In this document: one piece after another, positions 45,996 through 58,698 of the stretch
Layout: each line of letters starts with the position of its first letter
Position numbering within the stretch: position 1 is the first letter of the stretch
DNA from: Chloranthus sessilifolius
Taxonomy: Eukaryota; Streptophyta; Magnoliopsida; Chloranthales; Chloranthaceae
Reading direction: 5' to 3'
Assembly: GCA_021018995.1 (NCBI GenBank)
Contig: CM037588.1
Location: forward strand, 82,929,765 to 82,993,764
DNA length: 64,000 bases
The notes under the pieces: generated by a model
Database searches by the model: none
What the model saw: only the letters and a program-made list of their open reading frames with translations
Told to the model about the DNA's origin: nothing
Translations under genes and position numbers: made by a program

Positions 45996-46568
45996 TCAAT
46001 CTAAGGCAATATGGTACACATTTAAATGGGCTTTCATGTTCCCAAAGGTAACCTCCATTACCCCTAACCTGCATTGTATGCAAGCATTTGCAGTAGCCAA
46101 GAATGGTCTGCCAAGGATAATAGGAATTGGGATTTTACTTTTACAAGGGTCCATGTCTAAACCAAGAAAATCAGCTGGATAATAGAATTTGTCCACCCCA
46201 ACTAAGACATCCTCTACCATACCCACAAGTCTCCTCTCAGACCTGTCAGCCAGTTGGAGTACAACTGATATAGGTTTAAGCTCTCCCAAACCTAGCTCTT
46301 CATACACTGAATAAGGGAGTAAGTTTATACTGGCCCCTAAATCCAAGAGGGCTTTTCCAATGGTGTGGTTTCCGATTATGCAGGGGATAGTAGGTACCCC
46401 TAGGTCTTGTAATTTTTCAGGTGTGGCGATGGACAGAACTGACTCAACATGCTCAACAACAAAAACTCTTTTAGACAATTGCACCCTAGCTTTCCTCTTT
46501 TGAGTGCAAAGGTCCTTTAAAAATTTAACATAGGCAGGGACTTGCTTTATGGCATCAAGCAGGGGCAA
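45996..46568 (-). pseudogene. Aspartic protease region of element A
   Basis: A clean 190-codon frame contains GKALLDLGASINLLPYSVYE. DLGAS is the active-site triplet region in Athila-type proteases (DTG/DSG in others). It is followed by LGELKPISVVLQLADRS and ILGRPFLATA, the usual flap and C-terminal motifs. It follows gag and precedes RT. It is one of the least damaged parts of A, but the upstream frame is broken. Confidence 0.88.
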
Positions 46569-46713
46569 GTTGATCCGAACCTACTTGAAAGTCTCTAGCA
46601 TTTCCTCCATCTGAGCATTCCCTTTATCAAGAGGAGATGGGCCAGCTAGAGCTTGAGGAAATGGCAGCTGTGGCACTGCTGGTGCCACTGCTGCATGCCT
46701 ACTGCCATCATGG

Positions 46714-48281
46714 TCATATTTTTTCTTTTTTTTTATCTTCATTTATTTCTTTATGTTGGGGCTCCACATCAGCCCCATTATTTTGCCCTAGCTGATCCAC
46801 AACAGGGGACACAAGCCTCGGCTCCTTGACACTAACAATCCTTTCATTTTCAATTTCATTTTCTGTGACCTCCTCCTGTTCACTGCCCACTAAATTGTCA
46901 ATCACCCTGCCACTTCTAAGGGTAGCTACGACATCAGCATCATCATGGATAAAGGGTATTTCTCCAAGCAAGAGCTGCCCTTTTGAATTGGCTAGGAGCT
47001 GACTGGGCAATTTTTCTTCCTCCCTCATGTTCAGAGCAATACAAATCTATCCCATCTGGTCCTCAATCTTTGTGATGCTCTGTCCATGAGAATTGACAGT
47101 TTGCACCAAGCTCCCCAAGTTCTGCATTGAAGCTAGCATCTGCTCTTCAAATGAAAAGGATCTGGGCTGTTGTGGGGGCAGGACTAATTGGGTAGACTGT
47201 GGGGCAGATAACAGAAAATTTTGCCTTGGTGGGTAACCTTGATTAACCTAGTGCTAGGGTATGTAGGGAGCTACCATTTGCTACAGCGGGGTTGAGGATA
47301 TGAGTCTTGCCTCCACCTCAGATTTGGGTGGTTCCTCCAAGAATACCCAGTAGGCTATTGCCCAAAAGTTTGAGCAGTATTGGCATGCTCCAAAACAAAA
47401 TTTAAAAACTAGTTGGCAGATAAACAATCATGAATAGAATGTGTGGGGGATTGGCATAACAGACATGCTTCCTCCATCTGTGCAACCATTTGAGGTTGCA
47501 TCACATTCATCAATTTATCAAACTTCAAGCTCAGGTTGTCCACCTTCCTCTTCAGATCACCTTGCACCTTCACTTCATATATTCCACCTCTAGGGGTGGC
47601 CTCTTTCACCATTTTAGCTAGAATCTGACTGTCATTGCATGACAAAGACTCCTACTGCATGAAATTTTCCCCTATTATGTCAAACAGCTCCCATGCTTCC
47701 TCAGCTGTCTTGTGGAGGTAGCTACCACCACAGGAAGCATCCACCATATCCCTACTCTTGGCATTAATTCTTTGATAAAACACTTGAACAAGCTGTCACA
47801 TCGAGATTTGGTGGTGGGGGCATTGTTTTAACATCTCCTAGAATCTTTCCCAAGCTTCATTCAAGCTCTCAGTTGAGGACTGAGTGAATGACAGAATATT
47901 TATCCTCATCTGTCTTGTTTTGTTCATAGGGAAAAACATTACCAGGAACTTGGTTTGAAGGTCACTCCATGACTGTATGTTGTTGGCTAGGAGCTTTGAT
48001 AATCATGTGCTGGCTTTGTCCATTAATGAGAAAGGAAAAAGCCTCAATTTAGTGGGCTCAGGCCCTAAGCCAGCAATGTTGCAAGTAGTACAAAGTGCTA
48101 AAAATTGGTCGATATGCTTGTAGGGATCTTCTTTACACAGCACATGAAATGAAGGCAGCATACTAATGGTGGAGGATTTAATTTCATAGTTCCCCTCAAC
48201 AATAGGAAACTGAATGCAGAAGGGAGAGGTGTACTCCCCAGGTGCATTGTATTCCTTCAATGTCCTCTGCCTCTCAGCCAT
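46714..48281 (-). pseudogene. gag: Gag of element A, broken, zinc knuckle intact
   Basis: The ATG at 48281 starts MAERQRTLKEYNAPGEYTS. DPYKHIDQFLALCTTCNIAG and FPFSLMDKAS mark the capsid. A stop (Trp to TAG-type) at 48003 is followed by more stops to 47650. The segment 47645-47409 keeps a CCHC knuckle C-LL-C-QSPT-H-SIHD-C. The C-terminal part (47028-46714) is acidic and Lys-rich. The Gag start, order and motifs match B and D. Confidence 0.87.
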
Positions 48282-48715
48282 GGTAGCTGGTTCAGTCTCA
48301 ATAGCAAGGCTTTGTGTGGTGTGTCTAGGTCTAAGGGTCCTTTCCACCTCCAGATTTGGGGGTTCCAAGTTAGGGTTTAAGGACCTTCTACCGAGCATAC
48401 ACTCACCAACAATAAGGAAAATGCTTACAAGCACACAGAAAGAATTTCAAACAAAAAAAAGTAATAACTACACAGATTTACACTAAAAAAAATAACAGGG
48501 GATTCAACATAAATGGCATGAGATTTAGGAGAAAGAAAGTGCAAATAGAGCTAGCTACACTCCACTTGCAGCTTTAGCTTTTCCCTTCTTTTGCTGTCCA
48601 CTTCTGCAAAATTTCATAAAGAATCAGTAGTACTTTAATTCTAGATTAAACACAACTACAAAGAATTTGTTAGTCTAAGTTATAGTATAACTCAGGTCTA
48701 CTAAAAAGATCAATA

Positions 48716-48733
48716 TCCCCGACAGCGGTGCCA
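48716..48733 (-). other. Primer binding site of element A
   Basis: In sense it reads TGGCACCGCTGTCGGGGA, matching the tRNA-Asp(GUC) complement with three transitions. It is 6 bp from the LTR. Confidence 0.87.
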
Positions 48734-48739
48734 AAAACT

Positions 48740-51406
48740 TGTTGTTTGTTTATTCGAGACTCTTGCTGCTATTTTATTAAGAATAATAGAGAGAATAAAT
48801 CAAAAGTAGGGAATTGGAGATGGGTCAGCACAACAAGTCTGAAATAAACACAGTCCTGCAAGATACAGGGTCTATTGTAGCAAGTTTTAATAAGAGTTTA
48901 TCCCACAGAGAAATTGATCTAGAACCCAAAATGGGCTATAATAGTAGGCCTTTAGATCTGACTACAAATCTGACAATCCTAAAGAAAGGGAGTTAGGTGT
49001 CACGACTATACTAAATTAATTCTAAAAGTAGAGAAATAAAATATAGCCCTATCCTAAAGAAAGGGTTAAGAGGAAGATGGTGGTAGTGTGTGCCAAAATA
49101 AAATACAAAAATTATGAGAAGCAGATTAAGCTAGAGTCAAAGCAGTGATGTAACTCAGATTTAGTCTTTCTCTGTAGTGTTCCTTGCTGAGACGTTACTA
49201 AAATCCTCAACAAGGTAAAAATGTCTAGTTTGACCCATGCCATTTGGGGCGCTCTTAGGGCTATACTCTGTCCACTCTAATGGTCACAGGGTATCCGATA
49301 GAGTCTGCCAAATCCCATTGATTAAAACAGACATTCCAATCTAACCCAGGGGAGTGGAATGATCATTCCCCCAGCCACTAGGCTAGATCAAGCCATGAAT
49401 ACTATTATAGCACTATGTAATGCCAGTGCTACAAGCTCTCCAGATCTACGCACAGACCTGACTGACATCAATAGGTATTCCAACCCATAAGATCCTAAGT
49501 GCTTTGCTAAGGCTAACAGCTCACTAGTGCCCCCAAAAAGAACCTTGTAACAGGTTGAATAAGGCTTTAGATTCACCTGGTCATTGCTACAAATGGCCTG
49601 CAATGACTCAGCCTCAAGCTGTAATTACTACAAAGAGATCAGATCTAACATCTGATGTCAGCTAGGTAAAATAGAGGGGAGCCAGTTCCTGTACAAACAT
49701 CCTCACAAGGCTTTAGAAGCTCATGTGCAGGGGAGAAAAATCCTTCTCAAACATGTGAATGGACACAACCTTAGGGCTATACTCTGTCCACTTGAATGTT
49801 TACAGGGTATCCCATTGGTCTGTCCATCCCACAGAGGCCTTAGAAAGAACATGAAGACTGCTGCAACCACCATGGTCCACATGCGACCGAGCTCCCTGGA
49901 TCTCACTACAGATCCAGCATTGCTTTCCATGGGGCTATCAAACTAAGGGAAATCAGATGCTAAGCAAAAGATCTACTAGAAACTGAATGGGCTAGTCCCA
50001 AATACATGGATCCTATAGACATCTACAGCAACCATAAGAACTTTAGATTCAATTAAGCATTAAAACGGCAATCCATTAATGAGCACAAAACTTACAATGA
50101 ATTGTCTCCAGGCTGCAACCTATACACAATTGCTCATCGGAATTCCAATGTATACCAAAAACCTGTTACAAACTAAAATAAAACAAAACCTAGCTGCTTA
50201 CAAGGGGTTAGCTAGCAAGTGCTGGGCTAAGAGAGAAGAAAAATAAGAAAAAGAGATGATCAAACCCTAACCCTAGCCTGCTAGAGTTCTCAGTCGGCAG
50301 AGGATGAAGGAAAGATGAAAATAATAAACTATAAGTACAGCTTATATACTCTGTCAAAATGGCCTTGGCTCTAAAGAGATTAACCCTAATTTTTCCAGCA
50401 GACATGGCACTATTACAACCCTTGAATGCCTGGAGATATGCGTCTCAAAATCTATGCCTCGAGAAGTGTGCCCTAGCCTTAGGAAATTTCCAAAAAGTCC
50501 TTCAGTTAAAACTGAGAAGTGGAGAGCCCGTGCTTCGCGAGGCTGGTGTCTGCTTTTAGCTCATTCGCGCAGCTGCTTTGCCTTCACGAAGTTGCCTTTG
50601 GCTGGTGGGAAGTGCTTGCTCGCACAGTGAATCTTCAGTTCATCGCACAGTCCTTTTGCGCTGCAATGCTGTCGTAAAGATTATCTAGAGTGCCTAGACT
50701 TCTCGCACAGTAGAGCTTCAAAAGCTCTTTCTCTCGCGAAGTACTTGTGCAATTATGCTCCTATGCTCTTGTAGTAAATGGTAAGGCTTCAGAGTGTGCG
50801 AGATCTGCGTGAAGAGAATTTTGGGCGTCTCTGTCATCCAGGGCTATGTGAGAACTACATGAGGTGACATTTTGTTCAATGTACATATGGATTCGCTGGG
50901 CTCTTCGCGCGGTTGTTTTGAGGCTTGATCACCGCGAGGATAAATTCTGAGAGTTTTAACCTATGAGATCTTCACAAGGTCATTTCAACTATCCTCCTGA
51001 CTGCGCGACATATCTGTGCGCCGGCCTCTTCCACTGCATCTTTAGATTCGTGAGGAAGCTCCTCAACTCTGCGGGGTCTATCTTTTGCTATTCTGGTGCA
51101 TTGCACTTGTTGTTGTCACAGTCTCCTCCTTTCTCAGCTAACTTCATTCATCTGATAGACTTTGGTCAATGATGATCAGCAACAATGAGCCACCATGGTG
51201 ACCACTACCAAGTTGTTCCATCAGGCTTTGTCTCAGTTGTCATCTTTGAGTGCATTCTCTCTCTTTTGGGCCAAAAAGCAAGGAGTTTGTATTAAGCTGC
51301 ACATTTTATTACTAATTACAAAACACACTTAACAAATGGTTATTAGTCTGCTTTAAGGTCCAGCAAAGGCTAAGAGGTGAAAAGTGGTACTTTGTAGTGA
51401 ATAACA
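48740..51406 (-). repeat. Element A 5' LTR (right copy)
   Basis: 2667 bp. It matches the left copy throughout: TATA box (50349-50340), AACCCTAA near 50385, CGCG array (50525-51090), CTGTCCAC-type motif (49268) and the hairpin near 49640. Against the left LTR the first 195 or so aligned bases at the left end differ at about 16 sites, all transitions, plus one 4-bp gap. Confidence 0.92.
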
Positions 51407-51411
51407 GCATG

Positions 51412-53116
51412 GGAGAAGAATCCTTCTCAAACATGTGAATGGACACAACCTTAGGGCTATACTCTATCCACTCAAATGGTCACAGGATATCCCATTGGTC
51501 TATCCATACCAAAGAGGCCTGAGAAAGAACATGAAAACTGCTGCAACCACCATGGTCCACAGGCCTCCGAGCTCCCTAGATCTCACTACAGATCCAGCAT
51601 TACTTTCCATGGGGCTATCAAACCAAGGGAAATCAGATGGTAAATAATAGATCTACTAGAAACTGAATGGGCTAGTCCAAAATACATGGATCCTATAGGC
51701 ATCTAAAGAAACCATAAGATCTTTAGATTCAATTAGGCATTAAAATAGCAATCCATTGATGAACACAAAACTTACAATGAACTATCTCCAGGCTGCAGCC
51801 TGTACACAACTGCTCATCCACAATCCCAATGTATACAAAAACCTACTATAAACTGAAATAAAACTAAACCTAGCTACTTACAAGGGGATTAGCTAGCAAG
51901 TGCTAGGCTAAGAAAGAAGAAAAAGGAGAAAAAGAAGTGATCAAACCCAACCCTAGCTTGCTGGAGCTCGCAGCTGACAAAGGATGAAAAGAAGGGTTGA
52001 CGATAAAACTAAACTCCAAGTGTAGCTTATATACTCTGTCCATACTGCCTTGGCTCTGAAGGGATTAACCCTAATTTCTCCAGCAAACATGGCACTGTTA
52101 CATCCCTTGAATGCCTTGAGATGTGTGCCTCAAAATCTGTACCTCAGAATGTGTGCCCTATCCTTGGGAAATTCCCAAAAGGTCCTTAAGTTAAACTGAG
52201 AAGTGGGGAGCCCGTGCTTCGCGGGGCTGGCATATGCATTTACTTATTCGCATAGTTGTAGGGTCTTCATGGAGTAGCTTTTGATTGGTGGGAAGTGCTC
52301 ACTCGCACAATTAATCTTCAGTTAGTCACGTTGTTTCTTTGCGCTGTAATTCTACCGCGGAGATAATCTGGAGTGCCTAGACTTCTCGCGCAATAGAGCT
52401 TCAAAAGCTCTCTCTCTTGCTAGGTACTCGCGCAGTTATGCTCCTACGCTCGCATAGTAATTGGTAAGGCTTCAGAGTGCGTGAGATCTGTGCAAGGAGA
52501 ATTCTGGGTGTCTCTCTCTTCCAGGGCCACGCACAAACTCCGCGAGGTGAATTTTAGTTCAGTACACACTTGGACTCACTATGTTCGTCGCGCGGCTGCT
52601 TTAAGGCTTTATCTCCGCGAAAGCTTCGCGACCACAAATTTTGAGGGTTTTAATCCGCGAGATCTTCACATGATTTTTGCAATGTCTTTATAGCTCTCCT
52701 CTTAACTGCGCGTCCTATTTGTGTGAGGGCATCTTCCACTACATCCTTAGCTTCGCGAAGGAGCTTCTCAACTCTGTGAGATCTGTCTTTCTATTCTCCG
52801 ATGCATTGCACTTACTGCTTTTACAATTTCTCCACTCTCGGCCATCTTCATTCATCTGCTAGGCTTTTGGTCAATGATGATCAGCACATGAGTCACCATG
52901 GTGAGCACTACTAGGGTGTTCCATAAGGCTTTGGTTTAGCTATCATCTTTGCATGTCTTCTTCCTCTTCTTTGGGCCAATAAGGATGGATTTTGTGTTAA
53001 GCTGTACAGATTATTGCTAACTACCAAACACACTCAATAAATGATTATTAGTCTGCTTCAAGGTCTATCAAAGGCTAAGTTAAGAGGTGAAAAGTGATAC
53101 TTTTTAGTGAATAACA
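51412..53116 (-). repeat. Element B 5' LTR, second part
   Basis: 1705 bp that complete the B LTR after A. TATA box (52034-52025) and CGCG array (52210-52770) are present, and the end is ATAACA (53111-53116). Confidence 0.9.
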
Positions 53117-53121
53117 CCGGG

Positions 53122-53794
53122 GGAATCTAGAGAGCTGGTAGCCAGATGGAGGATTGTAGCAAATCAGATCTATATAATGCCTTTGATTCAATCTATTTGA
53201 AACCTTTGATTTGGAGGAAATCCCTAGGATGGTCTGTGACGATTAAAGTGGACAGATCATAGTCTTAAGATCAATCCAAACCTCTAGTCTAAATTGGATC
53301 CTCCTATCTTAAACCTTTGATTTGGAGGAAATCCCTAGGATGGTCTGTGACCATTAAAGTGGACAGATCATAGCCTTAAGATCAGTTCAAGCCTTTGGTT
53401 TAGAGTGGATTCTTCTACCTTGCACTTGACCTGATTTACAATGAGAACCAGTCTCTAGCTACCTATTTTTCACCATTTGATTTTTATTTTACCATCCATC
53501 TTTCTCCTTTTAGATTTAGTTTTATATTTCTATAGATTAATTAGATCTAGTGACACCCGAAAAGCTCTCTTTCTTTTTAGAATTACCAGATCTATAGCCA
53601 GATCTGGAGGTCTACTATACACCTTCTAGGTTTAGATCACTACTCCATGTGGGACAAACTCTTACTTATCAAAACTTGCTATAATAGACCATGTATCTTA
53701 CAGGTCTAGGATATTTTAGTTGTGCTAAATTCATCTCTGTTTTACTTTGTTTTTATCACCACACAATAATCAGCAAACTAAGAATCCCACAACA
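53122..53794 (+). repeat. Element C 5' LTR, second part (R/U5)
   Basis: 673 bp that complete the C 5' LTR after B. It contains two near-identical phrases around GGTCTGTGAC...AAAGTGGACAG at 53231 and 53342 and the U5 block (53647-53700). It ends CCCACAACA at 53794, next to the PBS. Confidence 0.9.
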
Positions 53795-53800
53795 AGTTTT

Positions 53801-53818
53801 TGGCACCGTTGTCGGGGA
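53801..53818 (+). other. Primer binding site of element C
   Basis: TGGCACCGTTGTCGGGGA matches the plant tRNA-Asp(GUC) complement with two transitions. It shows C is plus-strand. Confidence 0.9.
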
Positions 53819-55500
53819 GTTTTGATCTAGATAGTAGATATGAGTTTTTCATTTTTGTAGATCCGATTTTTTATTTTGTAGATCTGATTTTATTTTATTT
53901 TTTAGTTTTTATTGTTGTTCTGTTTTAGATTTTTATATTGCATTCCAACTGTTTGATTTAAAGTTTGCTGTAGTTTTTGTATAGAAAATCAGTTTTAAAT
54001 TCCCGCAATTCTTATTTTTTTGAGTTTTTATTTTGTGCCTTCTGGATGTTTGAATAAATGTTGTTGTCACCTTTTTTGCCTTTTTGCAAAAATGTGGCTG
54101 TGGCTTGAGTTTTTTTTTCTTTTATTTTATTTATTATATAGGTACTGGTACAGTTGTTTGATTTTTACAGATTTGGAGCAGCTGCCAAATAAGGAGCAAA
54201 TGGATTGGAGTAGGAGCAGATCTGCCTAAGTTTGCATCCCCTTCTCCTTTGCATTTATTTTTTAAGTTTTAAATTCTTTAAATCCAGCAGTTCTGCTGTG
54301 TTTGATGTTTGTTTTGATTTTAATTTCTGTTGTCATTCTGATTTTTGTAAATCAACAAAACCAAATAAAAAAAATAGAAGAAAATGTAAACATAAATAGA
54401 AAATTTCTGATTTGTTTCTTATTATTTTTCAACAATAGTACATAAGGGCTCTTGTGGAGCCCAAGCTGATAAAAAACACATAAAAAAGTAAAAAATTATA
54501 AAAACATAAAAATTTCTAGATGGGCTATTTTTTGTGCTTTCATTCATAAACCCCCATCTAGAACTACTGAGATCATGGTTTTTAATTTTGAGGATTCATG
54601 AAAGTTAATGAGCAGTGGATCAAATTCTTGCCTTGTAAATTCAATGGAGCCTCTGATTTTATTTCCCTTCAAGACTTTTCACCAGTATTAGATCTCAGCT
54701 ATGTATGAATCATGTTTTTAATTGTGTACATCCATGCTTCTTCAATTTTAAATTCATATTGATTCATACACTTCTACAGAGGTACTTACACACAGCAAAC
54801 ACACAGACAGAAACACATACAGAAACACAATAGGTTTTATCTTAGCACAAGTTTTCTTTTAGGATTTTTTGTTTTAGGAATTTTAGTTTTTAGATTACTG
54901 ATTTTTCTTTTTTAGGTTAATGTGTCCGAGTTTTACTGTTTTTCTTCATTTTTTGTAGTTTGTTTTCAATTGTTTATCTTTTCTTTGTTCCTTTTTTCTA
55001 TTATGGCAGTTATTTTTCTGCAAATTGTATACCATTCTTTTCTATTTTTCTGCATACATACTCAGTTTTTCTCATTTTCTGGGTTGTATGTCCTAGTTTT
55101 CTGCATTTTTGTATGCCTATATTCAGTTTCTAATTTTGTTTTCCTATTTTTATATCTGAAATTCTATTTTTATATCTGCATTTTTTCTGTTGTTGTAGTT
55201 TTATATTCAGTTCCTTACTTTGTTTTTGCTGTTTTTCTGTTATTAGCATTAGTTTCCCTTCATTTGCATAGCAGTTCTTTTATTTTTTCTATTCACATAT
55301 GCAATTTGTAGATTTTATTTTGTAGCAGTTCTAGCTTTGTTTTGCTATTTTTCTGTTTTACTAGTAATTTCTTGCATTTATATATCATTTCTTTCCATTT
55401 TCCTGTTCATGTATTCAGTTTTGCATTTTTATTTTCTGCTGCATATAGCTGTAATTTTTCTACTTAATTTTCTTTCTCATTTTACCTTGCTACCCCTGGT
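53819..55500 (+). other. T-rich 5' interior of element C, no gag
   Basis: This is T-rich on the plus strand, above all 54880-55480, with repeated TTTTTCTG and TTTTGT phrases. The 129-codon frame at 54922-55311 is a Phe/Leu-rich product of this composition and is not called. It stands where gag and pol should be. Confidence 0.75.
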
Positions 55501-57187
55501 TACTCATTGTCTAGAACATTGAGGACAATGGTTATCTTAGGTTTGGGGGTATGGCAGGTGTGCAAATGAAATAAGTTAATGCTAGTGCAACTATGTTGAA
55601 AAAGTTTTTGAAAATAAAGTGATTTCCCACCTGATTTTCTGGATTTTTGAAAAAAGAGGAAGTTAAAAACTTTTTGGAGCTGAAATGAGCTGTAGTTTTA
55701 ACATTTTTCATGAAGCAAATGTCAAGAATTTTCAAATTTTGATGTTTAGTGAACCTAAAATGAGAGAAAACTGTGAGGATACCCTTAGAAAATTTGATGG
55801 AAGACCATACCCAGTGAGATTTGGGCCTGAAAAATTTCCTTTGAAGAGTGTCTTGGCAATTCTTCTTCTCTAAGGACTGATTGGATCTAGTTTTGATCAC
55901 TAGAAGTTAGGCAAATCCAAGTTAAAATAGCTTGACAGCATTCATGACATTGAGGACATGAAGTAAGGTCATCCTTTGGACAGTTTGAGCTTAAAATTTC
56001 CCACATTTGAACTGCCCTTGATACACATCTTTTGATCCTTGAAAATCCAAGCTTTTCTTTGATAAAAACCAAAAAAATTGAACCCAAAACCTCAGTGACC
56101 TGATGCAGCCTGACCCTCACTCTGATATTTTAGAAGGTAAAGGCGAAGGAATTGAAGAAGGTAGAGCTGGTTTGATGTTTGGTTGAGAAAGAAGAAAGCA
56201 CATTTGGTGGTGTTGTGGCATTCCAGCTCATAAAAAGAAAAAAGTGGAAAAAAACTACAAAAAGCATACAAAAAGAAAAGAAAAATAGAAAAGCAAAATA
56301 AAGGAATGAGAAAGAGAAGTCATTTCATTGGAGATTTTGAAAAAGATGAGAAGAAGCTGGTCACTTTGGCTCTGAAAATTCAAAAAGAAGATGGAATTGT
56401 GATGAAATGAAGATTGGGAGTTGCAAATCACCTCCTTACTTTACTGATTTCTTAATCTTGAATCCTATTCCACCCTTTCATTCTTTATAAACTTCACCCA
56501 TAAGCCACATTACAACCCAATAAAAAGTCCTTACTGATCTGAAATTGATTGAGCTGTCATGTGAAGATGAGAATCTATTTAATCTATGGTGAAAAGAATT
56601 AGAAAATTTCAAGAATTAGAGCAATGCCTATGCTCATGCTTGCAGTCCTATTTGACAGGTGCAACTGCGCTTAAGCTATGTGAAATGATTCACCCTTCTA
56701 CTTTTATTGTGAGTAAACAGCCCTGGTAAGAGTTGGGTCTGAAATCTAATTTGTTTGGGGCAATATCAAAACAGAATTCTTAAATTAAAGGTGAACTTTG
56801 CATTAATTTTCAGGCACACTGCCTTGACATGAGCTGATTGGGAATGAAGGGACTACAGTAGAATTTCAGTTTTAAAACTGATATTTTTTCTGCTCAGAAT
56901 CCTCTAAAATTGAATGAACAAGGTGTGGAATTTATTTTATTCTACTTGAACTATGTTTTATCATATGCATTAGTATTAACTAATTTTATTGGAGAAGTTT
57001 GGGGGTACCTTCACTGAAAACCCTCAGGAGACTCCACCCCTCTACTAGGGATCACCTAAGGGTTTAAAAGGCTTGGTGCATGTGCCAAATGCACCCGTGT
57101 TCCCTACGAAAGTGACATTTAATTTTATAGATTAGTTGTTTTAAATTTTACTTTGCTCGAAGACTAGCAAAGGTTAGGTTTGGGGTG
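55501..57187 (+). other. 3' non-coding region, internal PPT-like tract and PPT of C
   Basis: Homologous in reverse orientation to the 3' non-coding parts of A, B and D. The internal PPT-like tract is at 55537-55558 (AGGTTTGGGGGTATGGCAGG); the true PPT (AGGTTTGGGGTG) is at 57176-57187, directly before the 3' LTR. Confidence 0.8.
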
Positions 57188-57436
57188 TGTTAGTCACAAT
57201 TTTATACCACATTTTATCCTCTAAACCTGGCTTTTGCTAAGCCTCTTAGTAGTGAATAATTACTTTTTAGTGGTGTTTTGCAGCAAGGAGGTAATCACAG
57301 CATTAGCACAGTTTTCCGTTAAAATGTGCTAATAAGGAGGAATTTTCAATCATTTACAAGCAAAGGCAGAGAGATGTGCTTCCACATATGAAGAAGAACT
57401 ACTGCAGTAACAATATAGCTTCAGCCTAAGAAATCT

Positions 57437-57813
57437 ATGAGCTCCAGCTTGGTGTCCATTGCAGCACTCACATCCGTTTTAGATAAAGCCGTTCATGTGC
57501 TTTGTGGTCCACCATCTCAAGCTGCAGCAAATGGAAAACCATGTGGTTTAGCCCAACAAGTTGCAGCAGCTGCATATTTCTTAGCTGATGCACACATCAA
57601 TAAGCTGCAGCAGTGGAGGTTTTCATTGAAGAAGAACACATCAATCAGCAGTTACACATGAGGAACTTGGTTGCATCAGCCTTAGCATTGCAACATCAAG
57701 CTGCAGTCCAAGCTTTGCAAAGTGCAGCAAACCAGCAACCTCCCATGCAGTCAAACCTCTCGAGTTTCAACAATGTTCAACAACTCCGTCATCTCGAGAG
57801 CATGCACCCTTGA
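57437..57813 (+). other. Protein-like stretch in the C LTR U3
   Basis: One frame reads IAALTSVLDKAVHVLCGPPS and then VAAAAYFLADAHINKLQQW. After a frame change near 57605 another reads EEEHINQQLHMRNLVASALA, then LQHQAAVQALQSAANQQPP. The left LTR (about 25620-25930) keeps much of the same text with changes. It looks like captured exon sequence, Ala/Gln-rich and helical, merging into the TCGA array. I do not recognise the source gene; chance is possible. Confidence 0.3.
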
Positions 57814-58640
57814 ACCTGTCGACAGCCGTACCTTTGAACCTGTCAAAGAGTTCAGCTCAAGTGCACTAACCTCTCGACAAGCATGGCACTTCAATACCAT
57901 CTAAACCTGTCGAGCTTTGACTTCCATGCAGCCTTGAACCTCTCGAAATGGCTGCTGAAACCTCTAAGCTTTGATCCTATCTAGTTGCACCAGCAGCCCA
58001 TTCAAACCTGTCTAATGGTTCAACAAGCAACTGCAGCCCTCCATTTTCAATCTTGTTGGCCAGCAAGCTCCCTCAGCTCCATGCACCAACCTCTCGAGCT
58101 ACAAAGCCCAGCCTGTCGAGCACTTAATTTGCAGCTCCATCACTCTCCAACCTGTCGACCATTGGAGGAGGTGCCCAACCTCTCGAGTTGCACCAACTAT
58201 TCTCCAAGTTGTCGACAACTTCAGCTCCATTTGCATGCACCATACAGCCAATCCTCTCGACCAACGGCAGCTGAACCTATCGAATACATGCACCTGCACA
58301 ACTCCAAACCTGTCGAGGAGTTCTTTGGCGCTCAAACCTCTCGACACTTGAGTTGCTTATATCCATCAACATCCGGTCGACCACTTGGAGTTGAAGCTGC
58401 TGCACCCATTCTCTTTGAACCACACGACAACTTCAGCCAATCCATCCTCCCATGCATCCTCATGACTAGCAAACCCAGCATCCCATGCAACCTCTCGAAA
58501 TGCTGCTGTAGACCTCACTTCAATCCTATCGACTACGAGCAGCACTCCAAAGCCTCCAAACCTGTCAACAGCATAGCTCCCAACTCCCTTTGAACCTCTC
58601 GACAGCTTAGCCTTCCTCCCATTGACCATTTGCAGTTGCA

Positions 58641-58698
<58 letters not shown>

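Larger units (their letters stand above)
37134..51406 (-). mobile_element. Element A: Athila-like Ty3/gypsy with gag and full pol (decayed)
   Basis: A is 14,273 bp on the minus strand with LTRs of 2693 bp (37134-39826) and 2667 bp (48740-51406), TGTT...AACA ends, PBS at 48716-48733 and a PPT at 39827-39839. Target duplications are GCAGG (37129-37133) and GCATG (51407-51411) in the 5' LTR of B. Order in sense is gag, protease, RT, RNase H, integrase, the Ty3/gypsy order. It is the only element here with pol and stands for the kind of partner that could have mobilised B, C and D. Stops and frameshifts in every domain show it is dead. Confidence 0.95.
28084..53116 (-). mobile_element. Element B: Athila-like, gag plus short ORFX, no pol
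   Basis: B reads on the minus strand with LTRs of 2686 bp (left, 3') and 2699 bp (right, 5', split by A). Target duplications are TCGGG (28079-28083) and CCGGG (53117-53121), and the empty site is readable at about 59935-59950 in the right LTR of C. The interior is 5370 bp with gag, an internal TATA plus CGCG array, and an ORFX deleted in its middle. No pol motif is seen. The right LTR start is TATTGTGG where the left has TGTTGTGG, a single G-to-A change. Confidence 0.93.

Noticed and set aside
54922-55311. A 129-codon Phe/Leu/Val-rich frame that looks like a membrane protein
   Set aside because: It is the translation of a T-rich block in element C with no promoter or homolog visible; composition alone explains it.
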